From contig JBCLBO010000032.1 of the NCBI GenBank assembly GCA_038916785.1, forward strand, positions 1-32,637: DNA of 32,637 nt. Direction: 5' to 3'. The position numbers and the translations under genes are program-made. The notes under the pieces are model-generated. The model was not told where the DNA came from and made no database searches. It saw only the letters and a program-made list of their open reading frames with translations. This document shows, piece after piece, positions 1 to 7,854 of the stretch; position 1 is the first letter of the stretch; each line of letters starts with the position of its first letter. Origin of the DNA: VFKU01 sp038916785 (GTDB taxonomy: Bacteria > Hydrogenedentota > Hydrogenedentia > Hydrogenedentales > GCA-2746185).

Positions 1-91
1 TCTGATTTGAAGTGTATTTCAATCGGAACCTGCCAGGTTCCCGGCATTTATCTGTGTAAATCTGCGTCCATCTGTGGGCAAAAAAAATTCC
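1..91. repeat. Intergenic stretch with palindrome and dispersed-repeat sequence
   Basis: Positions 25-41 form a 17-bp palindrome (8-bp arms around one base). Positions 50-79 (ATCTGTGTAAATCTGCGTCC onward) resemble the short 'TCTGTG...CATCTGTGG' sequence that is scattered between genes in many environmental bacterial genomes. A degenerate relative lies just after copA near 7178. It sits directly after the anti-sigma stop codon, so the palindrome could also act in 3'-end formation. No coding potential is seen. Confidence 0.4.
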
Positions 92-1147
92 CTACGGCGT
101 CTCTTCCGCGACCGCTTCGAAGTCGTACCACGTATCGCCCATCTGAAAGACTTGGCGCGCGGGGCGTTCAAGCAGCTTGCTCCAGTCCGCGCCGGGAAAT
201 TTCTTCATCAGTTCGCGCAGCTCACGCGATCCGCGCTTGAGCGGCGTCGCCGGTTCATGGTTGTAGCCGTCCTCGACCCAGAGCCCGCCGGCGAGCACAT
301 GAAAACTCCGGAGCGTTTGCCGGCTCACGACGTCGCCGGCCTGCGCCGGCGCTTCCGGCTGCGCCGCGACTGAGTCGCCGAGCGCCCTCGCATCTTCGTC
401 CTTCAGCGCGTCGAATATTTTCTCGACGGACGCCTCCGTTTCCAGCGCGGGCGGCGGCGTCCCGATCACTTCGGCGCGCGCGCGTCCTTCGGCATTCGCG
501 GCGTCGTTCGGCGCGTCCGCGGCGGCCAGCCCCTGCGCCAGCGACTCGCCGCTGTCTTCGCGTCCACCGCCCACCGGGCCCGCGGCGTCCGGCGCCGGTT
601 GCACGAATTGCTCCAACGCGGCGTCACCACGCGCGGGCGTCCGTGCGAAGTTGTCCCACGCCGACCCACTGCCGCCGGCCGCGGTATCCGATTCGGCGAC
701 CGTGGGCGCCGCCTCTTTGGTTTTCATCAAGGCGTCGCCGTCGCGATTCAATTCAATCTCAGCCGGCGCACTCGCCAACTGCATCTCAGAGCGGCCACCC
801 TGTCGCCATTCGAGCACGAGTACGCCCACGATCAGCACGGAGGCGGCCGACGCCATCGCCACCACCGGCCCCGTCCAGCGCGGCACCGGGCGGCGGCCAG
901 TAGCCGAGGCGGTGCGGCCGGTCCGCACGGCTTCGCGCACGCCAGCCTCGAAATCCGCCGGCGCGGCCACAGGTGCCAGCCCTCGGTACGCATCGTCCAC
1001 GCGCTTGAGCACGTCCATCTCGCGCAGACACTCCGCGCACCCCGCCAGATGCGCCTCGAGCGGCTCGCGCTCCTCGGCGCTCATTTCGCCGTCCAGGTAC
1101 GCGGAGAAATCTTCGCGCACTTCCATGCAATCGTCGTATCGCTTCAC
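92..1147 (-). CDS. Zinc-finger (zf-HC2) membrane anti-sigma factor
   Basis: Predicted single-pass inner-membrane anti-sigma factor of 351 aa that should hold the ECF sigma factor encoded just upstream. Residues 1-45 fit the anti-sigma zinc-binding domain: C7, then the 'AYLDGEM' segment, then H33-x3-C37-x2-C40. A transmembrane helix lies at about residues 93-113, after an Arg/Pro-rich linker. The rest is a low-complexity Ala/Glu/Asp-rich extracytoplasmic region ending in a compact segment (about 270-351) that may be the signal-sensing part. I take the GTG at 1147 as start because it keeps C7; the ATG at 1126 would remove that zinc ligand. It lies 78 bp downstream of the sigma gene, the usual sigma/anti-sigma order. 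The signal it senses cannot be inferred. Confidence 0.85.
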   Translation of the reverse strand: MKRYDDCMEVREDFSAYLDGEMSAEEREPLEAHLAGCAECLREMDVLKRVDDAYRGLAPVAAPADFEAGVREAVRTGRTASATGRRPVPRWTGPVVAMASAASVLIVGVLVLEWRQGGRSEMQLASAPAEIELNRDGDALMKTKEAAPTVAESDTAAGGSGSAWDNFARTPARGDAALEQFVQPAPDAAGPVGGGREDSGESLAQGLAAADAPNDAANAEGRARAEVIGTPPPALETEASVEKIFDALKDEDARALGDSVAAQPEAPAQAGDVVSRQTLRSFHVLAGGLWVEDGYNHEPATPLKRGSRELRELMKKFPGADWSKLLERPARQVFQMGDTWYDFEAVAEETP

Positions 1148-1225
1148 ACGCCCGCCTTAGGTTTTCACGTCACGACCGTGCCCACTATCATCACCGTCGT
1201 GCTCGCAATCGGAGATTGACCTTCC

Positions 1226-1828
1226 CTAAATCAACTGCCGTTCCTTCAATTGCGCGTGCAATTGCTTGCGCGCATGGTTCAGTCTCGACTTCACCGTGCC
1301 CCGCGGGCACCCGGCAATCTCGGCGATCTCGTCGTAATTGAGCCGGTCAAAAGTCCTCAACACGAACACCAGCCGGTAATGTTCCGGCAACGTGAGTAGC
1401 GCCTCCTGCATCGCGCGCTCCAACTCCTGCCCGCGCGCGGACTCCTCCGGGTTCGCCTGCGCCGACGCCCACGCGCCCTGTGCGCCCCCGCGTTCGGCCC
1501 GCGCTGCATCGAGCCGCACGACCCTGTTGCGCCCGCGCCGGCCGGAGTCGCGCAGCCGGTTGCGCGCGAGGTTCCCGGCGATGCTATGCAGCCAGGTGGT
1601 CACCTTCGAGCGGCCCTCGAACCCGGCGAGGCCCTGATAGGCGCGCAAGAACACCTCCTGCGACACGTCCTGCGCGTCCTCGTGATTGCCGAGGAAGCGA
1701 TACACTACGCCATACACGCGGTCCTTGTACCGTCGCACGAACTCGTCGAAGGCGGCAGGGTTTCCCTGCTTGCAATCCTCGATCAGCGCGGTATCCGAAT
1801 ACGGATCCGTGTCTTTGGTCAGTTCCAC
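1226..1828 (-). CDS. RNA polymerase ECF sigma factor (sigma-70 family, RpoE-like)
   Basis: A 200-aa extracytoplasmic-function sigma factor that should direct RNA polymerase to stress promoters. Region 2 covers about residues 22-90 ('FDEFVRRYKDRVYGVVYRFL', then 'DAQDVSQEVFLRAY' and 'TWLHSIAGNLARNRLRD'). Region 4 covers about 135-190 and holds the helix-turn-helix 'YDEIAEIAGCPRGTVKSRL'. The linker is Arg-rich. There is no region 1 or 3, and the length is typical of ECF factors. The start is the GTG at 1828; the Shine-Dalgarno sequence is weak. It is followed by the anti-sigma gene, so the two probably form one operon, and a sigma-E-like promoter lies at 1859-1885. It ends in TAG, showing that TAG works as a stop here. 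Confidence 0.93.
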   Translation of the reverse strand: MELTKDTDPYSDTALIEDCKQGNPAAFDEFVRRYKDRVYGVVYRFLGNHEDAQDVSQEVFLRAYQGLAGFEGRSKVTTWLHSIAGNLARNRLRDSGRRGRNRVVRLDAARAERGGAQGAWASAQANPEESARGQELERAMQEALLTLPEHYRLVFVLRTFDRLNYDEIAEIAGCPRGTVKSRLNHARKQLHAQLKERQLI

Positions 1829-1858
1829 AATCTGTTGCGGCCCCTGGGTGCCGCCCTA

Positions 1859-1885
1859 TTAGACCCCGCCGCCGCCCGCCAGTTC
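1859..1885 (-). promoter_or_regulatory. Candidate ECF (sigma-E-type) promoter of the sigma/anti-sigma operon
   Basis: Read on the minus strand, GAACT (1885-1881) is followed after 17 bp by TCTAA (1863-1859). This resembles the GGAACTT-N16/17-TCTRA consensus of RpoE-group promoters. The predicted transcript start would be about 20-25 nt before the GTG at 1828. The first G of GGAAC is a C here, and the GC-rich context makes chance matches possible. Autoregulation is an inference. Confidence 0.4.
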
Positions 1886-2081
1886 GCGGACGCCCCCCCT
1901 AGATTTACGCACGATAATCCTGCCCGCCAGCATGGATCAAACGCCGCGCCCGCCGATCCGGCCGAACCCAAGAATCAATAGACGGGGCGGGCGTCCTCGC
2001 CCGCCGATTCCTATGATCCACACCCCTCCGTCCAGTTATCATTGCCAGCCAAGCTCAGTCCAATTTGAGAAAGGATTCTCC

Positions 2082-3458
2082 TTGACCTCCGCCGCCGCTC
2101 TCGACTCCGCCCTCACGCGCGCACGGGACCGCCGCGCCGCGCACCTCTGCGAATACCTCGAACTGCTCGCTATCCCCAGCGTCTCCACCTCCTCCGCGCA
2201 CAAGCCGGATGTGGCGCGCTGCGGCCAGTGGGTGGCAGAGCGGCTGCGCGCCGCGGGCCTCCCACGCGTCGAGATTTTCCCCACGCCCGGCCATGCCATC
2301 GTCTACGGTGAATGGCTTGCCGCGCCCGGGAAGCCCACGGTGCTTGTTTACGGGCACTACGACGTGCAGCCCGCGGTGGTCGCGGACGGCTGGGACACGG
2401 ACCCGTTCACGCCCACAGTAAAAGGCGACTACGTCTTCGCGCGGGGCGCCTCGGACATGAAGGGCCAAATTTTCGCGCAGATCAAAGCGCTCGAATGCAT
2501 CACCGCCGGCGGGTCGCCGCCCGTGAACATCAAGTACCTCATCGAAGGCGAGGAGGAGATCGGTTCGGAGCACCTTGAAGCGTTCATCGACACGCACAAG
2601 GATCTCCTCCGCTGCGACGTCGTGCTCAATTGCGACGCCTGCATCGAAGGCAAGAACCAGCCGGGCATCACGTATTCGCTGCGGGGCCTCGCGTACTTCG
2701 AGATCATGGTGCAGGGACCGGGGCTCGATCTGCACTCCGGCCGCTTCGGCGGCTCGATCCGCAATCCCGTCCACGTCCTCGCGGACCTGATCGCGTCCAT
2801 GCACGACGCGAAGGGCCGCGTAACGCTTCCGGGTTTCTACGACAAGGTCCGCGAGCTCGATCCGGACGAGCGCACGGCGCTGGCGAAGCTGCCCTACTCC
2901 GACGCGCAGTGGTTCGAGATGACCGGCTCGAAGGCGCTCTACGGCGAGGAGGGCTACACGACGCTCGAGCGCGTCGGCGCGCGGCCCACACTCGAGGTCA
3001 ACGGCATCTGGGGTGGCTACACCGGCGAAGGCGCGAAGACCGTGTTGCCCGCGACGGCGCGCTGCAAATTCTCCACGCGCCTCGTCGCGGACCAGGACTG
3101 GCGCGACATCGAAGGCCAGGTGCGCGCGCATTGCAAGAAACACCTGCCCGCGGACATCGAATGGAAATTGCAGGTCCATAGCGGCGGCCCGGGCGCGATC
3201 ATGGACCGCAAATCGAAGTACATGAAGGCCGCGGTGATCTCGCTCGAAGAAGTCTTCAACGCCGAAGTCCACTTCACGCGCGAAGGCGGCAGCGTGCCTG
3301 TCGTCGGCATGCTGCAAGAAAAACTAGGCGTCGACTCCATCATGCTCGGCTTCGGTCTGCCCGACGACCAAATCCACGGCCCCAACGAGCGGCAGTACCT
3401 GCCGAATTTCTACCGGGGAATCGAGACGTATATTCGCTTTCTGACGAAATTAGGTTGA
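2082..3458 (+). CDS. M20 family metallopeptidase (dipeptidase)
   Basis: A cytosolic di-zinc M20 peptidase of 458 aa, probably cleaving dipeptides or other small N-acyl or peptide bonds. Visible motifs are 'YGHYDVQP' with metal ligand H92 and D94, 'ARGASDMKGQ' with D125, and 'EGEEEIGSEH', where E158 fits the catalytic base and E159 a metal ligand. The lid/dimerisation domain includes 'LDLHSGRFGG', and the C-terminal ligand lies in 'GLPDDQIHGPNE'. I choose the TTG at 2082: it has a GAGAAAGGA ribosome site just upstream and gives the usual family length. The frame is open upstream to 1932, but that part translates to unrelated Pro/Arg-rich sequence. No operon partner is evident. The substrate cannot be assigned. 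Confidence 0.9.
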   Translation: MTSAAALDSALTRARDRRAAHLCEYLELLAIPSVSTSSAHKPDVARCGQWVAERLRAAGLPRVEIFPTPGHAIVYGEWLAAPGKPTVLVYGHYDVQPAVVADGWDTDPFTPTVKGDYVFARGASDMKGQIFAQIKALECITAGGSPPVNIKYLIEGEEEIGSEHLEAFIDTHKDLLRCDVVLNCDACIEGKNQPGITYSLRGLAYFEIMVQGPGLDLHSGRFGGSIRNPVHVLADLIASMHDAKGRVTLPGFYDKVRELDPDERTALAKLPYSDAQWFEMTGSKALYGEEGYTTLERVGARPTLEVNGIWGGYTGEGAKTVLPATARCKFSTRLVADQDWRDIEGQVRAHCKKHLPADIEWKLQVHSGGPGAIMDRKSKYMKAAVISLEEVFNAEVHFTREGGSVPVVGMLQEKLGVDSIMLGFGLPDDQIHGPNERQYLPNFYRGIETYIRFLTKLG

Positions 3459-3475
3459 TTTCAAAGGCGAATCGG

Positions 3476-3504
3476 TTGACATGTGTAGCACATGAAGCTA
3501 TACT
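3476..3504 (+). promoter_or_regulatory. vapBC promoter with overlapping operator
   Basis: TTGACA (3476-3481), a 17-bp spacer and TATACT (3499-3504) make a near-consensus sigma-70 promoter. Inside it, 3480-3494 is a perfect inverted repeat, CATGTG-TAG-CACATG, and a third CACATG half-site overlaps the start codon (3509-3514). A palindrome placed across the spacer suits autorepression by a ribbon-helix-helix antitoxin. The ATG begins only 6 nt after the -10, so the transcript is probably leaderless. Confidence 0.75.
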
Positions 3505-3510
3505 CTCCAC

Positions 3511-3741
3511 ATGTCCAAGATGATCCAGATCCGAAACGTGCCGGACGCTCTGCACCGCGAGATGAAAGTCCGGGCCGCCAAAGCCGGTATGTCCTTGTCG
3601 GAATACTTGCTAGATGAAATCCGCCTCGCAGCCCAGAAACCCACACTCGATGAAATGCTCGCACGGCTCGCCACTCGCGAGCCTGTTCACCTGACGGAAT
3701 CGGTCGTAGATATCCTCCGTGAAGACCGAGAGAGTCATTGA
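3511..3741 (+). CDS. vapB: VapB-type antitoxin (FitA-like ribbon-helix-helix)
   Basis: A 76-aa antitoxin, expected to bind DNA as a dimer and to wrap its C-terminal tail around the VapC toxin. Residues 4-40 ('MIQIRNVPDALHREMKVRAA' and the following 'GMSLSEYLLDEI') are a typical FitA/Arc-type ribbon-helix-helix. The acidic, flexible C-terminus ('VVDILREDRE') suits toxin binding. The toxin gene follows with a TTGA start/stop overlap. No ribosome-binding site precedes the ATG, and the -10 box ends 6 nt before it, which suggests leaderless translation. The palindrome in its promoter is the likely binding site for VapB or the VapBC complex. Confidence 0.9.
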   Translation: MSKMIQIRNVPDALHREMKVRAAKAGMSLSEYLLDEIRLAAQKPTLDEMLARLATREPVHLTESVVDILREDRESH

Positions 3742-4130
3742 TCGTCGTTGACGCCTCCGTCCTGGTCGAACTGGTCCTGCAAACGCCTATTGCTTCCAGC
3801 ATTTCGCGGCGCCTGAACCATCGAGGTGAGTCACTGCACGCACCTCACCTCGTCGGTCTGGAGCTTGCGCAGACCATTCGCCGGCTTGCCGCTCGTGGTC
3901 AGTTCAGCGCGGATCGAGGGCTCCAGGCACTTTTTGACTTTCGAGGCATTCGGCTCTCCACGTATCCGCACGAGCCACTCCTGCCAAGGATCTGGGAGTT
4001 ACGCCACAATTTCACGGCCTACGATGCCGCGTATGTGGCCCTGGCTGAATTTCTCGATGCGCCGCTGATCACGCGCGACGCGGGCTTCGCGTCGTCGCCG
4101 GGCCACCGGGCCCGCGTCGAAATGATATAA
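3738..4130 (+). CDS. vapC: VapC-type PIN-domain ribonuclease toxin
   Basis: A PIN-domain toxin of 130 aa, predicted to cleave a specific RNA (tRNA or rRNA in characterised VapCs) with Mg2+. The acidic quartet is complete: D5 in 'VVDASVL', E42 in 'GLELAQ', D96 in 'FTAYDAAYVALAE' and D114 in 'LITRDAGF'. The length is normal. I use the TTG at 3738, which overlaps the vapB stop as TTGA and implies translational coupling; no ATG fits the conserved N-terminus. With all catalytic residues present it is probably active, and the pair looks functional. The RNA target is not predictable from sequence. Confidence 0.9.
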   Translation: MIVVDASVLVELVLQTPIASSISRRLNHRGESLHAPHLVGLELAQTIRRLAARGQFSADRGLQALFDFRGIRLSTYPHEPLLPRIWELRHNFTAYDAAYVALAEFLDAPLITRDAGFASSPGHRARVEMI

Positions 4131-4223
4131 CTCACCATACTCCGCGTTGCCCTACCGTAAATCGCGGTTATGGCGATCGCGGCGTTTTCGAATCCAGCCA
4201 CATCGAAACAAGGAGACATTGCC

Positions 4224-4637
4224 ATGAAAATTCAGCGCGTCGCTCTGTTCCTCAGCGCAGCAAACCTCGTCTTGCTCGCATTCCAGATGGCACAGCTTCG
4301 CGCCGTAAGCGCTGAGTCGGAGCCGTCAATTCTCCGCGGCACCGGTATGGAAATCGTCGACGAGCACGGACGCCTGCGCGCGCAGCTCACGCTCGCGCCG
4401 GGAGACCCGGACTTCAAAATGCCGGACGGCACGACGGGCTACGCCGAGACGGTCATCTTCCGCCTGATCACGGCCGACGGGAAGCCGCGCGTGAAACTGA
4501 CCACGTCGGACGACGGCACGGGACTCATGCTGCTCGGCGACTCGGACACGACCCATACAATCCTGCAAGCCGATGGCCAGGAAACCTCGCTAAAACTCAG
4601 GAACGACGAGGCGGACCAGAAAATCGTCAAGCCATAG
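4224..4637 (+). CDS. Exported or membrane-anchored protein of unknown function
   Basis: A 137-aa protein that I do not assign to a named family. Residues 1-30 are a signal peptide or N-terminal anchor (basic 'MKIQR', then a hydrophobic stretch). The remainder is a small beta-rich domain with the repeating pattern 'G-x-E-I-V-D-E-H-G-R-L-R-A-Q-L' and 'F-R-L-I-T-A-D-G-K-P-R-V-K-L', which suggests two or three short beta-hairpin repeats. The ATG at 4224 has AAGGAGA at ideal spacing and is preferred over the in-frame upstream codon at 4170. It stands alone, 81 bp before the copper ATPase in the same direction, so co-transcription is possible but unproven. Confidence 0.7.
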   Translation: MKIQRVALFLSAANLVLLAFQMAQLRAVSAESEPSILRGTGMEIVDEHGRLRAQLTLAPGDPDFKMPDGTTGYAETVIFRLITADGKPRVKLTTSDDGTGLMLLGDSDTTHTILQADGQETSLKLRNDEADQKIVKP

Positions 4638-4718
4638 GCCCATTCTTAGGAATTGGTCCGGGCAATTTACTGCTGCCTTCGAGTGTCCTGATATCATTCC
4701 GCAAAGGACGAAGCCACC

Positions 4719-7166
4719 GTGCCGGGGACCGTTGAAAAAATATATCTACCCATCGAGGGCATGACCTGCGCCGGGTGCGCGCAAACCATCGAGACCGCGC
4801 TTTCGCACGCGGATGGCGTGGTCAAGGTCAACGTGAATTTCCCGACCAAGACGGCCCACGTCGAGTTTTTCCCCTCCAAGACCTCCGCAAACAATCTGGC
4901 TGCTGTCGTCGAGAAGTCCGGGTATAAGGTGAAACCCGCGCGATCCTCTCTGGAACTCAAGATCTCCGGGATGACCTGCGCGGGATGCGCGAGCAACGTC
5001 GAGAAGGCGCTCAAGGGCGTGCCCGGCGTCGAGTCCGCCAACGTCAACCTGATGACCACGCTGGCTTCCATCACCTTCGATCCCAATCGCGCCTCGCCGG
5101 AATCGCTGATCGCCGCGGTGAAAAAATCTGGCTACGGCGCGGAAGTCGCCCGCGCGGCCGAGGTCCATGCGCCCACCGACGACACGGAAAAACATCTCGC
5201 CGAAGCGCAGCGCCGTCTCTGGATCGCGTGGGGGCTCACGCTCCCCGTCGCGACTCTGATGTTCCTGCACATGACGCATCTGTGGATGCCGCCGGCGATG
5301 GACTGGGTCGAAATCCTGCTCTCGCTGCCGGTGCTCGCGATCGCCGGCGCGCAGACCTTCGAAAAAGGTTTCAAGACCACGCGGCACCTCGCGCCGAACA
5401 TGGACGCGCTCATCGCGCTGGGCACCGGCGCGGCCTTCATCACCGGCCCGCTCAAACTCGCCGGCATGCCGATCGAGAGTTTCGCGGCCGTCGCCGCGAT
5501 GATCATGGCCTTCCACCTCACTGGGCGCTACCTCGAGGCGCGCGCGCGTGGCCGCGCCTCGCAGGCCATCCGCCGCTTGCTCGAACTCGGCGCGAAGACC
5601 GCGCGGGTCGAACAGATGGGCCAGGAAATCGAAATCCCGATCGAACAAGTGAAGCCCGGCGACAGGATCCTTATCCGGCCCGGCGAGAAAATTCCCACCG
5701 ACGGCCAAGTCCTCAGCGGCCAAAGTGCAGTCGACGAGAGCATGGCCACGGGGGAACCCTTGCCGGTCGATAAGAATCCGGGTGACGCGGTCATCGGCGG
5801 CACGATCAACACCTCCGGCGCGCTGAAAATCCGCGCGACGAAGGTCGGCAAGGACACCTTCCTCGCGCAGGTGGTCCGCATCGTGCAGGAGGCGCAAGCC
5901 GCGAAAGTGCCAATCCAGGCCGTCGCCGATCGCATCACGGGCGTCTTCGTTCCCATCATCCTCGCGCTCGCGCTCCTCACGTTCCTCGCGTGGTACTTCG
6001 CGCCGGGCGCCATGGGCGCGCTCGCGGCAGTCGCGGCGCCGTGGATTCCGTGGGTCACGCCGGAGGCCTCTGCCCTCTCGCTCGCAGTGTATTCCGCCGT
6101 CTCCGTGCTCGTGATCGCGTGCCCCTGCGCGATGGGCCTCGCCACGCCGACCGCGCTCATGGTCGGCACGGGCGCCGGCGCCTCGCAGGGCATTCTCATC
6201 CGCCACGGCGACGCGATCCAGTCCATGCGCGGCTTGAAAGCCATCGCCTTTGACAAAACCGGCACGCTCACTCGTGGCAAGCCGGATGTCGTCGGTGTCT
6301 CCGCGGGCGACAACTCGGGAGCCGCGGTGCTCGCGCTCGCGGCGTCGGCCGAGCGCGTCTCGGAGCACCCGATCGCGCGCGCGATCGTGCTGGCCGCCGC
6401 GCGCGAGGGCCAGCCCTTGCAGGACGTCAGCGAGTTCAAGGCGGTCGCCGGCAAGGGCATCAATGCGAAGATAGGCGGGCGGTGGATCCTCGTCGGCAAG
6501 GAGGGCTACCTGCAGGAGCAAGGCGTGAACACCTCGGCGCTCGAGGTCGCGCTGCGCGACTACGAAAATCAGGGCTTCACCGCGGTGATGGTCGCGGTGG
6601 ATGGCATCGCTATCGGGACCATCGCGGTCGCTGACACGATCAAGCCCGAAGCCAAGGACGCGCTCGCGGCCCTGCGCGCACGCGGGCTGCATCTCGCCAT
6701 GATCACCGGCGACAACGAGCGCACCGCGCGTAAAGTCGCCGCCGACCTCGGCATCGACCGGGTCCTGGCCAACGTCCTGCCCGAAGCAAAGGCGGAAGCG
6801 GTCAAACAAATCGCCGCGGAGTTCGGCATGGTCGCCATGGTGGGAGATGGCATCAACGACGCCGCGGCGCTCGCCGCGGCCGACATCGGCATCGCCATCG
6901 GCACCGGCACCGACGTCGCGATCGAGTCGGCCGACGTCGTCCTCGTGAAGGGCGACCTCAACACACTCGTCACCGCGATCAATCTTTCAAACGCGACCTT
7001 CACCAAAATCAAACAAAATCTCTTCTGGGCCTTCGGCTACAACCTTGTCGCCATCCCCCTCGCCGTCGTTGGACTCCTGCATCCCCTAGTGGCGGAAGTC
7101 GCCATGGCCGTCAGCTCCATCACGGTGGTCACCAATTCGCTGCGCCTGCGCCGCTTCGCCAAGTAG
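4719..7166 (+). CDS. copA: Copper-translocating P1B-type ATPase
   Basis: An inner-membrane Cu(+) export ATPase of 815 aa. Two heavy-metal-binding domains lead it, each with GMTCAGC: cysteines C17/C20 and C87/C90. Membrane helices follow from about residue 165, then the actuator domain with TGE (344-346). The transmembrane metal site is C468-P-C470, typical of Cu(+)/Ag(+) pumps. The catalytic loop holds D512-K-T-G-T (phosphorylated Asp), 'SEHPIARAI' and 'GDGIND' (709-714). Start is a GTG at 4719 with AAAGGACGAAG just before it. No copper chaperone, CueR-type regulator or recognisable regulator operator is adjacent, so its control is unknown. It ends in TAG. Confidence 0.96.
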   Translation: MPGTVEKIYLPIEGMTCAGCAQTIETALSHADGVVKVNVNFPTKTAHVEFFPSKTSANNLAAVVEKSGYKVKPARSSLELKISGMTCAGCASNVEKALKGVPGVESANVNLMTTLASITFDPNRASPESLIAAVKKSGYGAEVARAAEVHAPTDDTEKHLAEAQRRLWIAWGLTLPVATLMFLHMTHLWMPPAMDWVEILLSLPVLAIAGAQTFEKGFKTTRHLAPNMDALIALGTGAAFITGPLKLAGMPIESFAAVAAMIMAFHLTGRYLEARARGRASQAIRRLLELGAKTARVEQMGQEIEIPIEQVKPGDRILIRPGEKIPTDGQVLSGQSAVDESMATGEPLPVDKNPGDAVIGGTINTSGALKIRATKVGKDTFLAQVVRIVQEAQAAKVPIQAVADRITGVFVPIILALALLTFLAWYFAPGAMGALAAVAAPWIPWVTPEASALSLAVYSAVSVLVIACPCAMGLATPTALMVGTGAGASQGILIRHGDAIQSMRGLKAIAFDKTGTLTRGKPDVVGVSAGDNSGAAVLALAASAERVSEHPIARAIVLAAAREGQPLQDVSEFKAVAGKGINAKIGGRWILVGKEGYLQEQGVNTSALEVALRDYENQGFTAVMVAVDGIAIGTIAVADTIKPEAKDALAALRARGLHLAMITGDNERTARKVAADLGIDRVLANVLPEAKAEAVKQIAAEFGMVAMVGDGINDAAALAAADIGIAIGTGTDVAIESADVVLVKGDLNTLVTAINLSNATFTKIKQNLFWAFGYNLVAIPLAVVGLLHPLVAEVAMAVSSITVVTNSLRLRRFAK

Positions 7167-7280
7167 AACAAATTAACCACCGATGGAAAGTGATAGACGC
7201 CGATACACTTTTCTCGTCATCGCAAGTTCCGCAGCGCCAGCTGCCGGAGTTTGCGAGAAGAAAGCAGACTCCGTTGTCGG

Positions 7281-7351
7281 GTAGGGGCGGGGCCCCGTCC
7301 CCGCCCAGCGCGCGCCCGAGACCTAGGGCGGCCACGGGGGGCCGCCCCTAC
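7281..7351. repeat. Compound GC-rich palindromic (REP-like) repeat
   Basis: Two perfect 8-bp hairpins lie back to back: 7285-7292 with 7299-7306, and 7326-7333 with 7340-7347. In addition the outer ends, 7281-7290 (GTAGGGGCGG) and 7342-7351, are a perfect 10-bp inverted repeat. This nested layout is typical of intergenic REP-like units. No function is demonstrated. Confidence 0.6.
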
Positions 7352-7455
7352 AGGGATATTGGCGAGAATGGAGCGACGAAGCAATCTCGTCGACTCGCGG
7401 CCCGTATTCCGCTTCGCGCACGGCGAGCGCAGCGGGCCACAACGGTTTTTCTTTG

Positions 7456-7487
7456 CCTACTTTCTTTTTTCCCAAAAAGAAAGTAGG
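7456..7487. terminator. Strong symmetric hairpin, possible bidirectional terminator
   Basis: A perfect 14-bp stem (7456-7469 with 7474-7487) closes a 4-nt loop. The stem contains T-rich and A-rich tracts, so each strand would read as a hairpin rich in U. It lies downstream of both copA (plus) and the psp operon (minus). Similar hairpins occur as dispersed repeats in other genomes, so terminator function is inferred, not certain. Confidence 0.5.
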
Positions 7488-7595
7488 GCAGGCGCGCGGA
7501 TGATGCGCCTGCCCTGGAGGGTCACGCGGGGCATGTCGCGCGACCGAAGCCTGTCCGGCACACGGTTGGGCAGGTCATGACCGCCCTACCTTGTG

Positions 7596-7805
7596 TTAAT
7601 AGAGCGCGCGCAACGCCAGGAATCCTCCGGCGATGATCATGGGGATGCCGAGAATCGCCCCGATGAAGGTCGAGCACAGGAAAAACCCGCCCACGAGAAA
7701 CGCCGCGCCGACGATCAGCGTGAAGAAGATTCCGGTCGACTTCTCGATCTTGGACGACATCCACCACCCCAGCCGGAAGGGCGCGAGTAGCGCGTAGCGC
7801 AGCAT
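7596..7805 (-). CDS. Small two-helix membrane protein, last gene of psp operon
   Basis: A 69-aa protein of unknown family. After a short basic N-terminus ('MLRYALLAPFRLGWWMSSKI') come two close hydrophobic segments at about residues 22-42 and 45-66, separated by a small turn, so both ends are probably on the same side of the membrane. The ATG at 7805 is chosen because it clears the preceding gene (stop at 7855) and has a GGGGCGG stretch before it; the open frame continues upstream to 7892 but would overlap that gene. Its position at the end of the psp unit suggests an accessory envelope-stress role, which is inference only. Confidence 0.6.
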   Translation of the reverse strand: MLRYALLAPFRLGWWMSSKIEKSTGIFFTLIVGAAFLVGGFFLCSTFIGAILGIPMIIAGGFLALRALY

Positions 7806-7854
7806 GCGGCCGCCCCGCGAAGCATTCGCCGCTTTCGATGGCCGCGCGCCCACG

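Larger units (their letters stand above)
7167..7595. other. Gene-free repeat-rich interval between convergent copA and psp operon
   Basis: I see no credible gene in these 429 bp; the open frames are short and poor in coding character. Near 7178 there is a degenerate copy of a common dispersed repeat. Positions 7281-7351 hold nested GC-rich palindromes and 7456-7487 a strong AT-type hairpin, each listed separately. The interval separates two converging transcription units, so terminator function is plausible. Confidence 0.6.

Noticed and set aside
2055..3317. 420-codon minus-strand frame
   Set aside because: Antisense to the M20 peptidase, no recognisable domain.
4638..4718. CueR- or CopY-type operator before copA
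   Set aside because: No convincing dyad with the spacing known for those regulators is visible.
4746..6809. 687-codon open frame on the minus strand
   Set aside because: It is the antisense shadow of copA, whose motifs are complete; the product is Arg/Asp/Gly-rich without a domain. GC-rich codon bias opens such frames.
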